A stretch of 49,984 bases of DNA from a virus: positions 1 through 49,984 of IMG/VR virus record IMGVR_UViG_3300028610_000602; one strand, written 5' to 3'. Numbering within the stretch: the stretch's first letter is position 1; each line of letters opens with the position of its first letter. Made by a program: the position numbers and the translations under genes. A model generated the notes under the pieces. The model did no database searches and was not told where the DNA came from. It saw nothing but the letters and a program-made list of their open reading frames with translations. Below are positions 1 to 8,122 of this stretch, in pieces.

Positions 1-1
1 T

Positions 2-883
2 GTCTGGTATCCGACACATCGAACTTACACATTCCCAGACGGTCGGAAAGTCCAAGCCGGTGATATCGCCCGCGAGGTGGCCAATAATCGCCTGAGCGGC
101 AACACGTTGACATTCCCGAGTGACGCCAATAAAGACACCGGCAACAAAGAATGGGAATACGATAAGCCCTCGCAAATCAGCGGCGGTGGTGAAATGCTCG
201 AATACGTTCACGACCTTGACGGGGAGATTACCGAAGGCATGGAGGTGCCACTGGAAATTATCCAAGCCGCCTCGTCTGGCTCAGGATACTCGGGACGCTC
301 GATACCGTTTCTGGTGTTCCTGTCGTCACGCGGTCGCATGGCGAATGGACTGGTCCAGCAAATTAACGAGCAGATTGTCCGTCCTTTGGTGCGGATGAAC
401 TTCGGCACCAGCAGCCCCAGCTACACCGTTAAGGTGCGGCCACTGATCGAGACGATCGGCGAAATGATGGGCGAAGGCGGGATTGAGTCGTCGATTGGGG
501 CGCCATCGGGTGGCGGACGTGGCGGACGTGGCGGACGTGGCGGACGTGGCGGACTGCGGATGCCGCCGGAAGTGTTGCCGGTGAGCGGCGAGCAACTCGC
601 TAATATCGACCTGGCCACAGTGCGTAGGATGCTCGACGAGGGGCTGACGGTTGCCGAAGTTGCCAGACGCTTAGGCGTTGACGAGACGACCGTACGTCAG
701 GCCAGCCGTCGCAGCACACAAAACGGCTCACAGCAACTCTCGTCGCTCTTCGACGATGACGCCGTCGGTGCCGAGCCCGGTGTCCGCGAATCTCTGGTGA
801 TTGCTCGCCAGTTTCATCGCAGCATGATAACGGCCGGCACAGTCGGCGTTAAAAAAAAACGTTTGACATCCGACGTGTCCTAG
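2..883 (+). CDS. Portal-like protein, C-terminal part (5' end outside window)
   Basis: The reading frame is open from base 2 and has no start in the window; the GTG at 77 is internal. Segments such as PDGRKVQAGDIAREVANNR, WEYDKPSQISGGGEM and GYSGRSIPFLVFLSSRG resemble the C-terminal half of tailed-phage portal proteins, which form the dodecameric ring at the head vertex through which DNA is packaged. It lies directly upstream of a MuF-like minor head gene, the usual order. After the portal-like part come a Gly-Arg repeat and a helix-turn-helix-like segment (LTVAEVARRLGVDETTVRQ), an unusual tail for a portal. It stops 21 bases after an A9 run, where a -1 slip would continue into the next gene. 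Confidence 0.7.
   Translation, partial: VWYPTHRTYTFPDGRKVQAGDIAREVANNRLSGNTLTFPSDANKDTGNKEWEYDKPSQISGGGEMLEYVHDLDGEITEGMEVPLEIIQAASSGSGYSGRSIPFLVFLSSRGRMANGLVQQINEQIVRPLVRMNFGTSSPSYTVKVRPLIETIGEMMGEGGIESSIGAPSGGGRGGRGGRGGRGGLRMPPEVLPVSGEQLANIDLATVRRMLDEGLTVAEVARRLGVDETTVRQASRRSTQNGSQQLSSLFDDDAVGAEPGVRESLVIARQFHRSMITAGTVGVKKKRLTSDVS
512..553 (+). repeat. 9-bp tandem repeat (GGCGGACGT) in the portal gene
   Basis: Four perfect copies of GGCGGACGT followed by a partial copy, encoding a Gly-Gly-Arg repeat. It forms a flexible basic linker between the portal-like body and the HTH-like C-terminal segment. Copy number could vary between related phages. Confidence 0.9.
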
Positions 884-894
884 CCCGCCTGGAG

Positions 895-2931
895 TTGCTT
901 CTCGGTGATCTTGAACCGCTTATCGCGAACGCTTTGGGCGATACGACGACAGCGGCCTACATCGAAGGGGCGGCAGCCAGCGTCGAGAAAGTCGGCGTCC
1001 CCGTGGTGGCCCCGGCGAAGATATCGCCAGCCGATCTATCGTTCATCGAAGTGGAATTCCCGGCAGCAAAGGCGAGTGCCAAGAGTCTCGTCAGTAAGCG
1101 AGTGTACACCCCAAAAGAGTTCAAGGCCCTGAACAACGCATCGCGTGCCCGCGCATTCACAGCCGCCGGGGAAATCACTCAGGAGGCCCGTACGCGGCTC
1201 AGAGACCGCCTTGGGGAAATGGCCGAGCAAGGTGCCGACCGCAAGGCGTTCGTGGCGGAAATGGCCGACCTGCCGCTCTCAGAGCCACATCTTGAACAGA
1301 TATTCAGAAACAACATTCTGACGGCGTTCAGCGAAGGGAAAGAAGAAGTGCTCGATCAGCCGGGCGTTGGCGAAGTCTTCGTCTATCGCAGCTACGATGC
1401 GATCGACGATGACCGCGTGCGACCGGAGCATTTATCACTCGAAAAACGTGGCATTCAGGGCACGAATATCTACCACAAAGATGATCCGGTCTGGAAGGCG
1501 TTTCGGCCACCGTGGTCGTGGAACGCGATCGCTGCCGATTCGATCGTGCAAGGCCGGATAATGTTTGGCCTAAAATCCCGGTATTCTGGGGACATCTACA
1601 AGTTCACGACTCAACGCGGCAGACGATTCACCATCACTGCGAATCATCCCATACCGACCCCGGATGGTTTCCTCAGAGCACGCCAGATCGAGAAAGGCTC
1701 CGAGCTTCTCGCCTATAGAACGCCAGCAGACTTCCAGTTTCGTCCATTGGATGACATAGATGATATCCCAACTCCGGCTGAGAAAATATTTGATTCGCTC
1801 CGAAGTCTCTCCGGGCTTGTTTCGGTCGAAGCTCCACCGTTGGACCTCCAAGGCGACGCGGCTTTCGGGGATGGCTATATCCACATTGTAGCGGCCAACG
1901 GCGAATTGTTGCACGATATCGAAGCCGAGATTTCGGAGCGCGACACACAACTCAGCTTCACCCTCGCCGACTTGGACGCATCCTTTTTGTCGCGACAAAG
2001 CCCGTTTAGCGAGTTCGGATTCGGGCCGAGTGCTTCCCCGGTTAGTGGCCCACATCTTGGGCAATCCTGTCGGCATCCCGTCCCGGGCAAAGCGGATTGT
2101 CGCCGCTTCGGCAGCGCTGCGAATCTTGACGTTTGCCGCGACCAAGCGGCTGCGGATCGTGCATCGGCTGACACTCAGCTCTTTAGAGAGTTGCAGTTCA
2201 GATACCCCAGCGAGATACTTCTCGACCAAATCACCAACATCGAGATTGAGCATTTTGAAGGCTCCGTGTACGACTTCCAGACAGAAACTGGCTATATGGT
2301 AGCCGATGGAATTGTCGTAAGCAATTGCCGCTGTGGCTGGTCAGCCCTCAGTATCCGCCAAGCAGCGGCCGAAGGCATCAAGTCAGCCCAAGAATCGGTC
2401 AAGACGGGCAAGCCACCTAAACGCGACTTCGTGCCTAAGCCACCCTTCAAGCCCAGCCCGCAGTGGCGTCGATCGGCCGGAGAAGAGATAATCCAGAGCA
2501 AAACGATGACGACCACGACGATCAACGCCAACCGTGATGAGATTCGGCCAATCGCTGATCCTCAACATACGATCACAGAGTCCCGTGTTCAGGCTATCGT
2601 CGATAGCTTGGACACGGGGAGACGTGATGTCACGTTTGATGACCCGATCTACCGCGAATGGGACTTGCCACCAGTGGTAGTGGTAGAAGACGTGGGCAAT
2701 GGGCATCTGGTGCTGGACGGCCATCACCGTCTAGAGGCCGCCAAGAGGATCGAAGTTGACACGATCCCGGCGTGGGTCGTCACGATGGAGGATTACAACC
2801 GGCTGATAGAGGAAGAGTTTGCCGGTTCCGCGTCACCCCGGCTCCACGATGTGCGAGAGCACATTAACGTTGGCAATGGGGACGCCAACAGCGTGGCTGA
2901 ACACGGGCCCGATGACGGGCGGAGACTGTAA
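895..2931 (+). CDS. MuF-like minor head protein with intein and C-terminal ParB-like domain
   Basis: Modular protein. Residues 1-210 match the N-extein of Mu gpF-like minor head proteins, ending in RPPWSWN. Residues 211-477 are an intein. At residue 478 the extein resumes with CRCGW, rebuilding the standard MuF motif PPW..NCRCGW. Residues about 559-634 form a ParB/sulfiredoxin-like domain with the signature LDGHHRLEAAK. MuF proteins sit at the portal and may be ejected with DNA, and their C-termini often carry effector domains. The TTG at 895 is a poor start: GGAG abuts it without spacing. The frame is open back to 853 and reads as helical coding sequence (FDIRRVLARLELL), so the true N-terminus may come from a frameshift in the upstream portal gene or from a non-canonical start. 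Confidence 0.8.
   Translation: MLLGDLEPLIANALGDTTTAAYIEGAAASVEKVGVPVVAPAKISPADLSFIEVEFPAAKASAKSLVSKRVYTPKEFKALNNASRARAFTAAGEITQEARTRLRDRLGEMAEQGADRKAFVAEMADLPLSEPHLEQIFRNNILTAFSEGKEEVLDQPGVGEVFVYRSYDAIDDDRVRPEHLSLEKRGIQGTNIYHKDDPVWKAFRPPWSWNAIAADSIVQGRIMFGLKSRYSGDIYKFTTQRGRRFTITANHPIPTPDGFLRARQIEKGSELLAYRTPADFQFRPLDDIDDIPTPAEKIFDSLRSLSGLVSVEAPPLDLQGDAAFGDGYIHIVAANGELLHDIEAEISERDTQLSFTLADLDASFLSRQSPFSEFGFGPSASPVSGPHLGQSCRHPVPGKADCRRFGSAANLDVCRDQAAADRASADTQLFRELQFRYPSEILLDQITNIEIEHFEGSVYDFQTETGYMVADGIVVSNCRCGWSALSIRQAAAEGIKSAQESVKTGKPPKRDFVPKPPFKPSPQWRRSAGEEIIQSKTMTTTTINANRDEIRPIADPQHTITESRVQAIVDSLDTGRRDVTFDDPIYREWDLPPVVVVEDVGNGHLVLDGHHRLEAAKRIEVDTIPAWVVTMEDYNRLIEEEFAGSASPRLHDVREHINVGNGDANSVAEHGPDDGRRL
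1525..2325 (+). other. Intein (Hint domain) inside the MuF-like protein
   Basis: A 267-residue in-frame insertion between WSWN and CRCGW. Block A reads AIAADSIVQGRI, so residue 1 is Ala instead of Cys/Ser. Block B reads TITANHPIPTPDGF with the TxxH motif. Block F reads VYDFQTETGYMVADGIVV. The C-terminus is SN, with Ser where most inteins have the penultimate His, followed by Cys +1. Ala1 with Cys+1 matches inteins that skip the first acyl shift (KlbA-like class 2). The Trp/Cys/Thr triplet of class 3 is not evident. The region between blocks B and F has no LAGLIDADG or HNH nuclease on the sense strand, but a nuclease is encoded on the antisense strand. Splicing is expected but not shown. Confidence 0.88.
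1570..2253 (-). CDS. HTH + Vsr-like homing endonuclease, antisense within the intein
   Basis: A 227-residue protein encoded entirely on the strand opposite the intein. Residues 17-40 form a helix-turn-helix (LQLSKELSVSRCTIRSRL). Residues about 95-172 look like a Vsr/EDxHD-type PD-(D/E)XK nuclease: acidic GEGEAEL at 96-102, D125 in GRYNVDIAIP, E136 and Q138 in VALEVQ, then SERIKYFLSRSWDIIYVI. The C-terminal GRYGMIRSDGE also resembles such nucleases. A Shine-Dalgarno (ACGGAG, 8 bases before ATG) is present on the minus strand. Codons are in exact register with the sense intein codons, so the sense frame must avoid TTA, CTA and TCA for 228 codons. Expected role: cutting intein-less muF alleles to drive intein homing (inference). 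Confidence 0.8.
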   Translation of the reverse strand: MLNLDVGDLVEKYLAGVSELQLSKELSVSRCTIRSRLVAANVKIRSAAEAATIRFARDGMPTGLPKMWATNRGSTRPESELAKRALSRQKGCVQVGEGEAELCVALRNLGFDIVQQFAVGRYNVDIAIPESRVALEVQRWSFDRNKPGETSERIKYFLSRSWDIIYVIQWTKLEVCWRSIGEKLGAFLDLACSEETIRGRYGMIRSDGESSAALSRELVDVPRIPGF

Positions 2932-2971
2932 TTACTATTAAACAATCAGCCGGCGCAGGGATAACCTAACC

Positions 2972-4492
2972 ATGGCCAGCATCAAACAGAACATATCCAT
3001 CCTCATCGACGATCGCGATGTCCTGTTAGCCGACACGGACAAGTACGACGATCCACGCCCGAACCGCCTGGAGATACCGATCGGAGCCGGTGCATCACAC
3101 GGCTGGTTTTTAATGCTCAAAAGCGATGCCGACGCTGTTCGCGAAGCCGGGACTGTCGATGTCACGTTCAAACAGAGTAACACTATCGGCGATATCACCG
3201 AGACCGTCTTGCGAAATATGATCGTCAAGAGCGTTGAGGACTTCGGGATAGGCGGGTTCGACGCTGACACGCAAGTAGCCATCGTCGAGATTACCGACGT
3301 GCGTTGGATATGGCAGCGGCGTTCGTCATTGCAGAACGAATTCAACGTACCGCTGCGGGGTGGCGACGTTGATCCAGGGGCTGCCGGCACCGACAGCGGC
3401 GAGGGCTACAAAGAGTCCAGCCTGGATGGTGGCGAGCAATACACGTGGGAGGAAATGCTCGAAGTAATTTGGGCCACATTGACACCAGAGTATGGCCCGT
3501 GGCCCGGAACATTCACCGGCTCAGGCACGGCGCCGCTGTCGACGCCCTACGACTGGAAATTCCAAGGCGTCAACGCTTGGCAGGCACTGATTACCGTCTT
3601 AGCACGGATCGGCAAGGTGATCGTCTACGATCCAGTGTCGGAAAATAGCCCGTTTGCGATTTACGATGCGGGATCGACGTCGCCAGCTACCACCGCTGCG
3701 GGCAACGCACTGGGTCCGCCGCTGAATGAGCAATTCGGGGCGCCTAGTTTGAATTCTGGCATACCTGCTGAGATGACTGTGTATTTTCCATCGCAAGACA
3801 TGTCATCGGATGCTGATGATGAAGAACTATATGTAAAACGCTGGGATTCAGCGGATGGATCAGGTGCATCAATAACACGTGCAATCGCTCAGGGTGGCGG
3901 CGGAGTTTTGAATCTCTGGTGTGATTTGCCGCTGCTGACAAACGACGCTGGCGAACAAAACACTGCCCAGATTGAAGTTGCGGCCGATGAAATGCTGATC
4001 GGATTTGCTGACGATCTAGCGATCGTGCAAAACCGCAAACGCTTTGCCGGCTTCGCGTATGTTCCGCTCGACGCAACTATCAAATCATTTGTGTTCACGT
4101 ACAGGGTATCGCTGTTGTCCGAGACGGGCGGTGCGTTTTCCTCGCTCGCAGCCCACCCAGGCGAGCCGACGGTTGGGCTCTACTCTCGCCAACGGTTCCT
4201 TTGGTGGATCGATCGGATGTCACCGCCGAGCGTGCAACAGTATCTCAAGCCGTCGCTGCCACGAGTTTTCGGCAACATAATCTTCGGAAAAACAGTAGGC
4301 CCGATCGATAAGGGATCGAGCGGTCAGATCAATATCTGGACAGGTCCGGCAGGCAGCGAGACGGTGAGTGATCCACTGGAAACTCTAAATCCCCATAATC
4401 ATTTTGCGGACCTGGACGCTGATAAGGCGTGTATTGTTGTGCGCGACGCTTACAAGATAGATGGAGACCTATTGATCGCAGGGGAGTGCTGA
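2972..4492 (+). CDS. Putative virion/tail-hub-like structural protein
   Basis: A 506-residue soluble protein with no signal peptide or membrane segment. A central stretch (AWQALITVLARIGKVIVYDP) recalls the small alpha/beta domains of tail hub or baseplate proteins, but I cannot assign a family. The remainder is beta-rich and hydrophilic. It lies between the MuF-like gene and a Cys-rich gene and ends 3 bases before that gene's start, so the two are probably co-translated. A structural role is inferred from position and composition. Confidence 0.5.
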   Translation: MASIKQNISILIDDRDVLLADTDKYDDPRPNRLEIPIGAGASHGWFLMLKSDADAVREAGTVDVTFKQSNTIGDITETVLRNMIVKSVEDFGIGGFDADTQVAIVEITDVRWIWQRRSSLQNEFNVPLRGGDVDPGAAGTDSGEGYKESSLDGGEQYTWEEMLEVIWATLTPEYGPWPGTFTGSGTAPLSTPYDWKFQGVNAWQALITVLARIGKVIVYDPVSENSPFAIYDAGSTSPATTAAGNALGPPLNEQFGAPSLNSGIPAEMTVYFPSQDMSSDADDEELYVKRWDSADGSGASITRAIAQGGGGVLNLWCDLPLLTNDAGEQNTAQIEVAADEMLIGFADDLAIVQNRKRFAGFAYVPLDATIKSFVFTYRVSLLSETGGAFSSLAAHPGEPTVGLYSRQRFLWWIDRMSPPSVQQYLKPSLPRVFGNIIFGKTVGPIDKGSSGQINIWTGPAGSETVSDPLETLNPHNHFADLDADKACIVVRDAYKIDGDLLIAGEC

Positions 4493-4495
4493 GCG

Positions 4496-5140
4496 ATGGC
4501 CAAACGCACATGGCACGCTGAGGAAGCGATATGGGAAATGGCGAAGTCGCACGAATGGCAGCCGAAGCCTAGCGACCCGTGGAACCCACAGCGACGATGC
4601 GAAGTCTGTGGGCAACGCGGATTTTGGAATTGTTGTTGCGATGACACGGTGCCAGGTATTTGCTCCGAAGCGAAATGCACGAGCGATCAGCGCGCCGCAA
4701 AAGTCCAAGCTGACATCACAATGTTCCACCCTAACAATAATTCTTGGACATGCGACCCTTCTGTCCCTCCCGTGTCCACTGATTGCCAGGAAATTGACGG
4801 CACATATATATTGGATTTCTTAGGGGGCATTGACTGCCGTTGGGGAATCGATGACCGATTATGCCCAAACTCAGTATTTGGGCGGCAGAGAGTAGTGTTT
4901 AGGTTTTTTGGTAATGGTGCTGTTTGTCATTATGGCAAAACAGAAAGTGTCCGAACGCTGGAATGCACCACATCCAATTTTGGATTCCCAATAGATTGCA
5001 CTGATTTTAGTGGCACCCTAACAGAGCAGGTTATTCACGCTGGATTTCCGACTTTCAACCCGGCATGTAATCCTTGGACAAACTTTCTCACTGGCCTCAA
5101 TAACTATCCAACCGCAGAAATCGCTATCCAGACTCTGTGA
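4496..5140 (+). CDS. Cysteine-rich hypothetical virion protein
   Basis: A 214-residue protein with 15 cysteines, including a CEVCG..NCCC cluster near residues 35-48 and scattered Cys that could form disulfides or metal sites. It has Trp/Pro-rich turns and a segment GTYILDFLGGIDCRW typical of beta-sandwich phage structural proteins. GGGGAG lies 9 bases before the ATG and supports the start. It sits in the same run as the preceding structural gene and overlaps the next Cys-rich gene by one base. No signal peptide. Function unknown. Confidence 0.6.
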   Translation: MAKRTWHAEEAIWEMAKSHEWQPKPSDPWNPQRRCEVCGQRGFWNCCCDDTVPGICSEAKCTSDQRAAKVQADITMFHPNNNSWTCDPSVPPVSTDCQEIDGTYILDFLGGIDCRWGIDDRLCPNSVFGRQRVVFRFFGNGAVCHYGKTESVRTLECTTSNFGFPIDCTDFSGTLTEQVIHAGFPTFNPACNPWTNFLTGLNNYPTAEIAIQTL

Positions 5141-5565
5141 TGTCAAACAATTGCACATTCCAGAACATCGGCGGCACGCAAAATAGGTGCATCCACAAAG
5201 GCTGTGGGCAAATCATTGACAGTCCATACCCGCCGGAGAAAATTCGCGCCCGATGCAATTCATCCGAAGCCAAAGCAGAACGCGAACTTGCCCGGTTGCA
5301 AGCAGTCGCCAAAGCCAACATGCCCTCAATCGCGCGGCGAGTCATCAACTACGGCATTGCAACGGCGATCCAAAAGGGCAAGGGTGATCCGCTGCGGACG
5401 TATGAGCAAGTTCACACAATCCTAGAAGCTCACTGTCGCAACTGTCCCACGAAGCGATTCACGGGCAGCCATTGCTCGCACAAGAAATGTGGCTGCCCGA
5501 TGGAAGAGGCACTCGTCTTCGCAACCAAGGGGTGCCCAGACGGTCATTTCCCCGCCGACGCCTAA
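5140..5565 (+). CDS. Zinc-binding-like cysteine-rich hypothetical protein
   Basis: About 141 residues; the ATG at 5140 overlaps the preceding TGA (TGATG), which favours it over the GTG at 5137. Two Cys/His clusters, NRCIHKGCG near the N-terminus and HCRNCP..HCSHKKCGCPM near residues 105-125, look like paired zinc ribbons. The middle is an amphipathic helix. Similar small proteins with CxxCxCPM endings are found next to tail genes in other phages. Exact role unknown. Confidence 0.6.
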   Translation: MSNNCTFQNIGGTQNRCIHKGCGQIIDSPYPPEKIRARCNSSEAKAERELARLQAVAKANMPSIARRVINYGIATAIQKGKGDPLRTYEQVHTILEAHCRNCPTKRFTGSHCSHKKCGCPMEEALVFATKGCPDGHFPADA

Positions 5566-5639
5566 TCGCCCTTGCGGTCGATCGTCGCGACCGGCGATAA
5601 TGGCCGCCGAGAAATGGTTCAAGTAACCGAGGAGAAGTG

Positions 5640-6107
5640 ATGACAGACGAACCCCCGCCCCTGATGCCGGATGAACGGCTGGAGCACATTGAATGTCTGG
5701 CGGCTGACTTCAACGAAGAGCAAACAGTTGCGAATTTCCTAAACCTGCGTCTTGCATTAGGAGAAGCCGTCACGGAAATTCACCGGCTGCGTGGGGTGGT
5801 AGATGCATTGGATGACTTCTGCGAAAAACTTGGTTCAAAAAACCTGAGCCAACACGAACGTATCGCCGAACTGGAAGCGACCCAAGAAGAGCTTCTCGCC
5901 CTGAGTGGCGCCACTGATAGCGAAGAGGCGAAAACGTTGCCGACGTCCGAGCGGCTGGAAATTGCGATTCGGTCACTGCGCGGGGCGAATAGCCTTTTGC
6001 GTAGTCATCTAGAGGATGCCGACGGCGTCATTGCCGGTCTGAAAGATGTCGTCGCTGGTCGTGTTGTCTCTCACGAAGAAGTCAAAGCAGAGACACCGGC
6101 CAATTGA
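5640..6107 (+). CDS. Coiled-coil hypothetical protein
   Basis: 155 residues, acidic, with two long helical heptad stretches (around residues 35-90 and 105-150). The ATG at 5640 has GAGGAG upstream. No recognised family. It lies between the zinc-binding-like gene and a LamG-like gene in the same direction. Confidence 0.55.
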   Translation: MTDEPPPLMPDERLEHIECLAADFNEEQTVANFLNLRLALGEAVTEIHRLRGVVDALDDFCEKLGSKNLSQHERIAELEATQEELLALSGATDSEEAKTLPTSERLEIAIRSLRGANSLLRSHLEDADGVIAGLKDVVAGRVVSHEEVKAETPAN

Positions 6108-6127
6108 AATCCTAACGGAGAGAGTCA

Positions 6128-7006
6128 ATGTCGTTTCGCTCACTTTTGCCAACCGCTGGCACGTCACCGCGTGGGCCGCTGTCGAAGCATTTGCTGGGGC
6201 GTGGTGTTACGATCATTCCGTCACTCGACGTGTTAGGCGACTGGTTGGGTTATTGGTTGGCGCCGAACCTGGAGCCGACGGCGGGGCTGCCGGCGGACGC
6301 TACGCAATGGACCGACGGCAGTGGCAACGCCGCTCACATGACGTTGCTCAAATTAGCCAACAAGCCACAGGTAACCGAGACGGGCGTGCCGAATGGGATT
6401 GCCCGGATATTGGACCACACGCCGCATCAAGCCATCGGGCACGCGTTTGCGGCGCCAGCAACTGTTAGCGCCTGGACAACCGGCACGATGTTTACGGTGT
6501 TCAATCTCGATGTCGATACTGCCGGCAACGTCTACCCGTTGGCATTGACAACCAACTTTGCCAGCCGCGAATTGGCCATTCGCGTCAAGACGGGGTCGCT
6601 TGAACTTGATTTCTATCTAGACCGCCCCGAAGGCACGGCGGGCTCGTCGATCACGTGGACGCCCGCTGTGGCAAAAGTGATTTCATTGGCTACGTGGTAC
6701 ACAGTGTTTGCCGTTCACGATGGCGTCGGTCTAAAGCTATACTTGAATGGCATCGACACGAATGCGGCCTTTACAGAGGTCGAGAATGGCGGACCGGCAC
6801 TCGATGAAACCAACTGGTTAGCCAATTACACACAACAGCACACCGCGATCGCGGCCGGTGCGCGTCTTGAAGGTGACACGACTTCCATAACGTTCGGTAT
6901 CAATGGCCAAGAGTCGGGGGCAGGATTGATGGAAGCGGCACTCAATGCTACGGCCGTCAGAAAAGGGCACGACTTTTTGAACGCAACACTCAACCTTGGC
7001 ATTTGA
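6128..7006 (+). CDS. LamG/concanavalin-like virion protein
   Basis: 292 residues. After about 60 residues the sequence follows the pattern of a LamG/concanavalin A-like jelly roll: GTMFTVFNLDVD, LAIRVKTGSLELDFYLDR, TWYTVFAVHDGVGLKLYLNG and a final amphipathic strand region. Such domains in phages often bind glycans or decorate tail fibres and capsids. CGGAGAG lies upstream of the ATG. It is followed at once by the large gene at 7015. Receptor binding is inferred only. Confidence 0.6.
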   Translation: MSFRSLLPTAGTSPRGPLSKHLLGRGVTIIPSLDVLGDWLGYWLAPNLEPTAGLPADATQWTDGSGNAAHMTLLKLANKPQVTETGVPNGIARILDHTPHQAIGHAFAAPATVSAWTTGTMFTVFNLDVDTAGNVYPLALTTNFASRELAIRVKTGSLELDFYLDRPEGTAGSSITWTPAVAKVISLATWYTVFAVHDGVGLKLYLNGIDTNAAFTEVENGGPALDETNWLANYTQQHTAIAAGARLEGDTTSITFGINGQESGAGLMEAALNATAVRKGHDFLNATLNLGI

Positions 7007-7014
7007 GGAACACG

Positions 7015-8088
7015 ATGCCGCTACGCTACCCCGACCCCGCCAAGCCAAAGCAAATGCTCGACACGTTGGCCGAGCAAGCTGTGATGCCGTACCGCCACTA
7101 CTATTGGCCCGACACACGCATCGACGCCGAGCTAGAGCCCGAACTGCGCGAAGTGTCGCGAATCTGTCAGTCGACGTCGCTCTCGGCTCAGTGGTCGAAG
7201 CAAGAAGACGCCGACCGGGCGATCGATCACATCGAGTACGGCGGCGACGGTGTCAGGCTTTCCGTGCAATGCTCGCCATGGCATTACCATGACAACCCGG
7301 CCGGCAAGCATGACCCACGCGGCTGGGGCCAATGGGCAACGGCTGACCTCAGCAGACAACGTGGCTACTATCAGAACATTTTGCGGCTGCTCGACGACCG
7401 GGCCGAGGTGGCGCACGTTTATCTGGATCAAGAGCAATTGCGGTTCGAGCTACCCGGCGCCAGTGAATCCGAACTGGTGACGATCCGGCGGGCGCTGATC
7501 GAAAAGAACAACGCGGCGCTGGATTTGGTGCGGGAGTATTTTCCCGGTGCGGAGATTCAGTGGTTTGAGAATGGGCCCGATAGCAAGCATCATGTCTTCG
7601 GCGAAGAGTCGCTGACGTGGCCGATATCGACGAGCCTGTACAACATCAACGAGCTTTTGGGGATGTTCGCGCGGGCGAACGACATGCACGAGGTGTGTAC
7701 GACGACGCCACGCGACGTCGGCGGTGATTACGATGGCCGCCACTGGACCGCGAACATTGGGCTCGGCGGCTACTACGAGCGTGGCGTTCCGAAGCCGAGC
7801 AAGGGCTGGCAGGGACTGCCGTACGAAGTCGCCAACGATTGGTGGCTCGGACGCGGGCTCGGTCTGGATTATGACCGCGACGAGCCTGGCCGTGATGGCA
7901 TGGACGCGTCGCTGTTCCGCTACGGCTACTCCTGGCCGACGCCGATGTCGAAGCGGTGTGGCAACGTCGGCGAAACGAGCCGCTGGCTGTACCACTTTCT
8001 GGCCTACGTAGCGGGCTCGCACAACCAGCAAGAGTCCGAGCCAATCGGCACAAACCAGACAGGCTGGCTGGATACTGAGACGATCTAG
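7015..8088 (+). CDS. Hypothetical tail-associated protein, possible glycosidase fold
   Basis: 357 residues. GAGGA 5 bases before the ATG at 7015 supports this start over the TTG at 7003. The protein is rich in Trp, Tyr, Asp and His, with conserved-looking blocks (HVYLDQEQLRFELPG, EIQWFENGPD, GLDYDRDEPGRDG) that alternate strands and helices as in TIM-barrel glycoside hydrolases. I cannot name a family. It follows the LamG-like gene, which would fit a receptor-binding or carbohydrate-processing pair. It is the last gene before the promoter-led accessory block. Confidence 0.45.
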   Translation: MPLRYPDPAKPKQMLDTLAEQAVMPYRHYYWPDTRIDAELEPELREVSRICQSTSLSAQWSKQEDADRAIDHIEYGGDGVRLSVQCSPWHYHDNPAGKHDPRGWGQWATADLSRQRGYYQNILRLLDDRAEVAHVYLDQEQLRFELPGASESELVTIRRALIEKNNAALDLVREYFPGAEIQWFENGPDSKHHVFGEESLTWPISTSLYNINELLGMFARANDMHEVCTTTPRDVGGDYDGRHWTANIGLGGYYERGVPKPSKGWQGLPYEVANDWWLGRGLGLDYDRDEPGRDGMDASLFRYGYSWPTPMSKRCGNVGETSRWLYHFLAYVAGSHNQQESEPIGTNQTGWLDTETI

Positions 8089-8122
8089 GGCGATTCTGAC
8101 GCCAAAAAGAGTTAAAATCCTA

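Noticed and set aside
512-553. 9-bp repeats considered as iterons
   Set aside because: They are in frame, encode a Gly-Arg linker and are not AT-rich or near replication genes.
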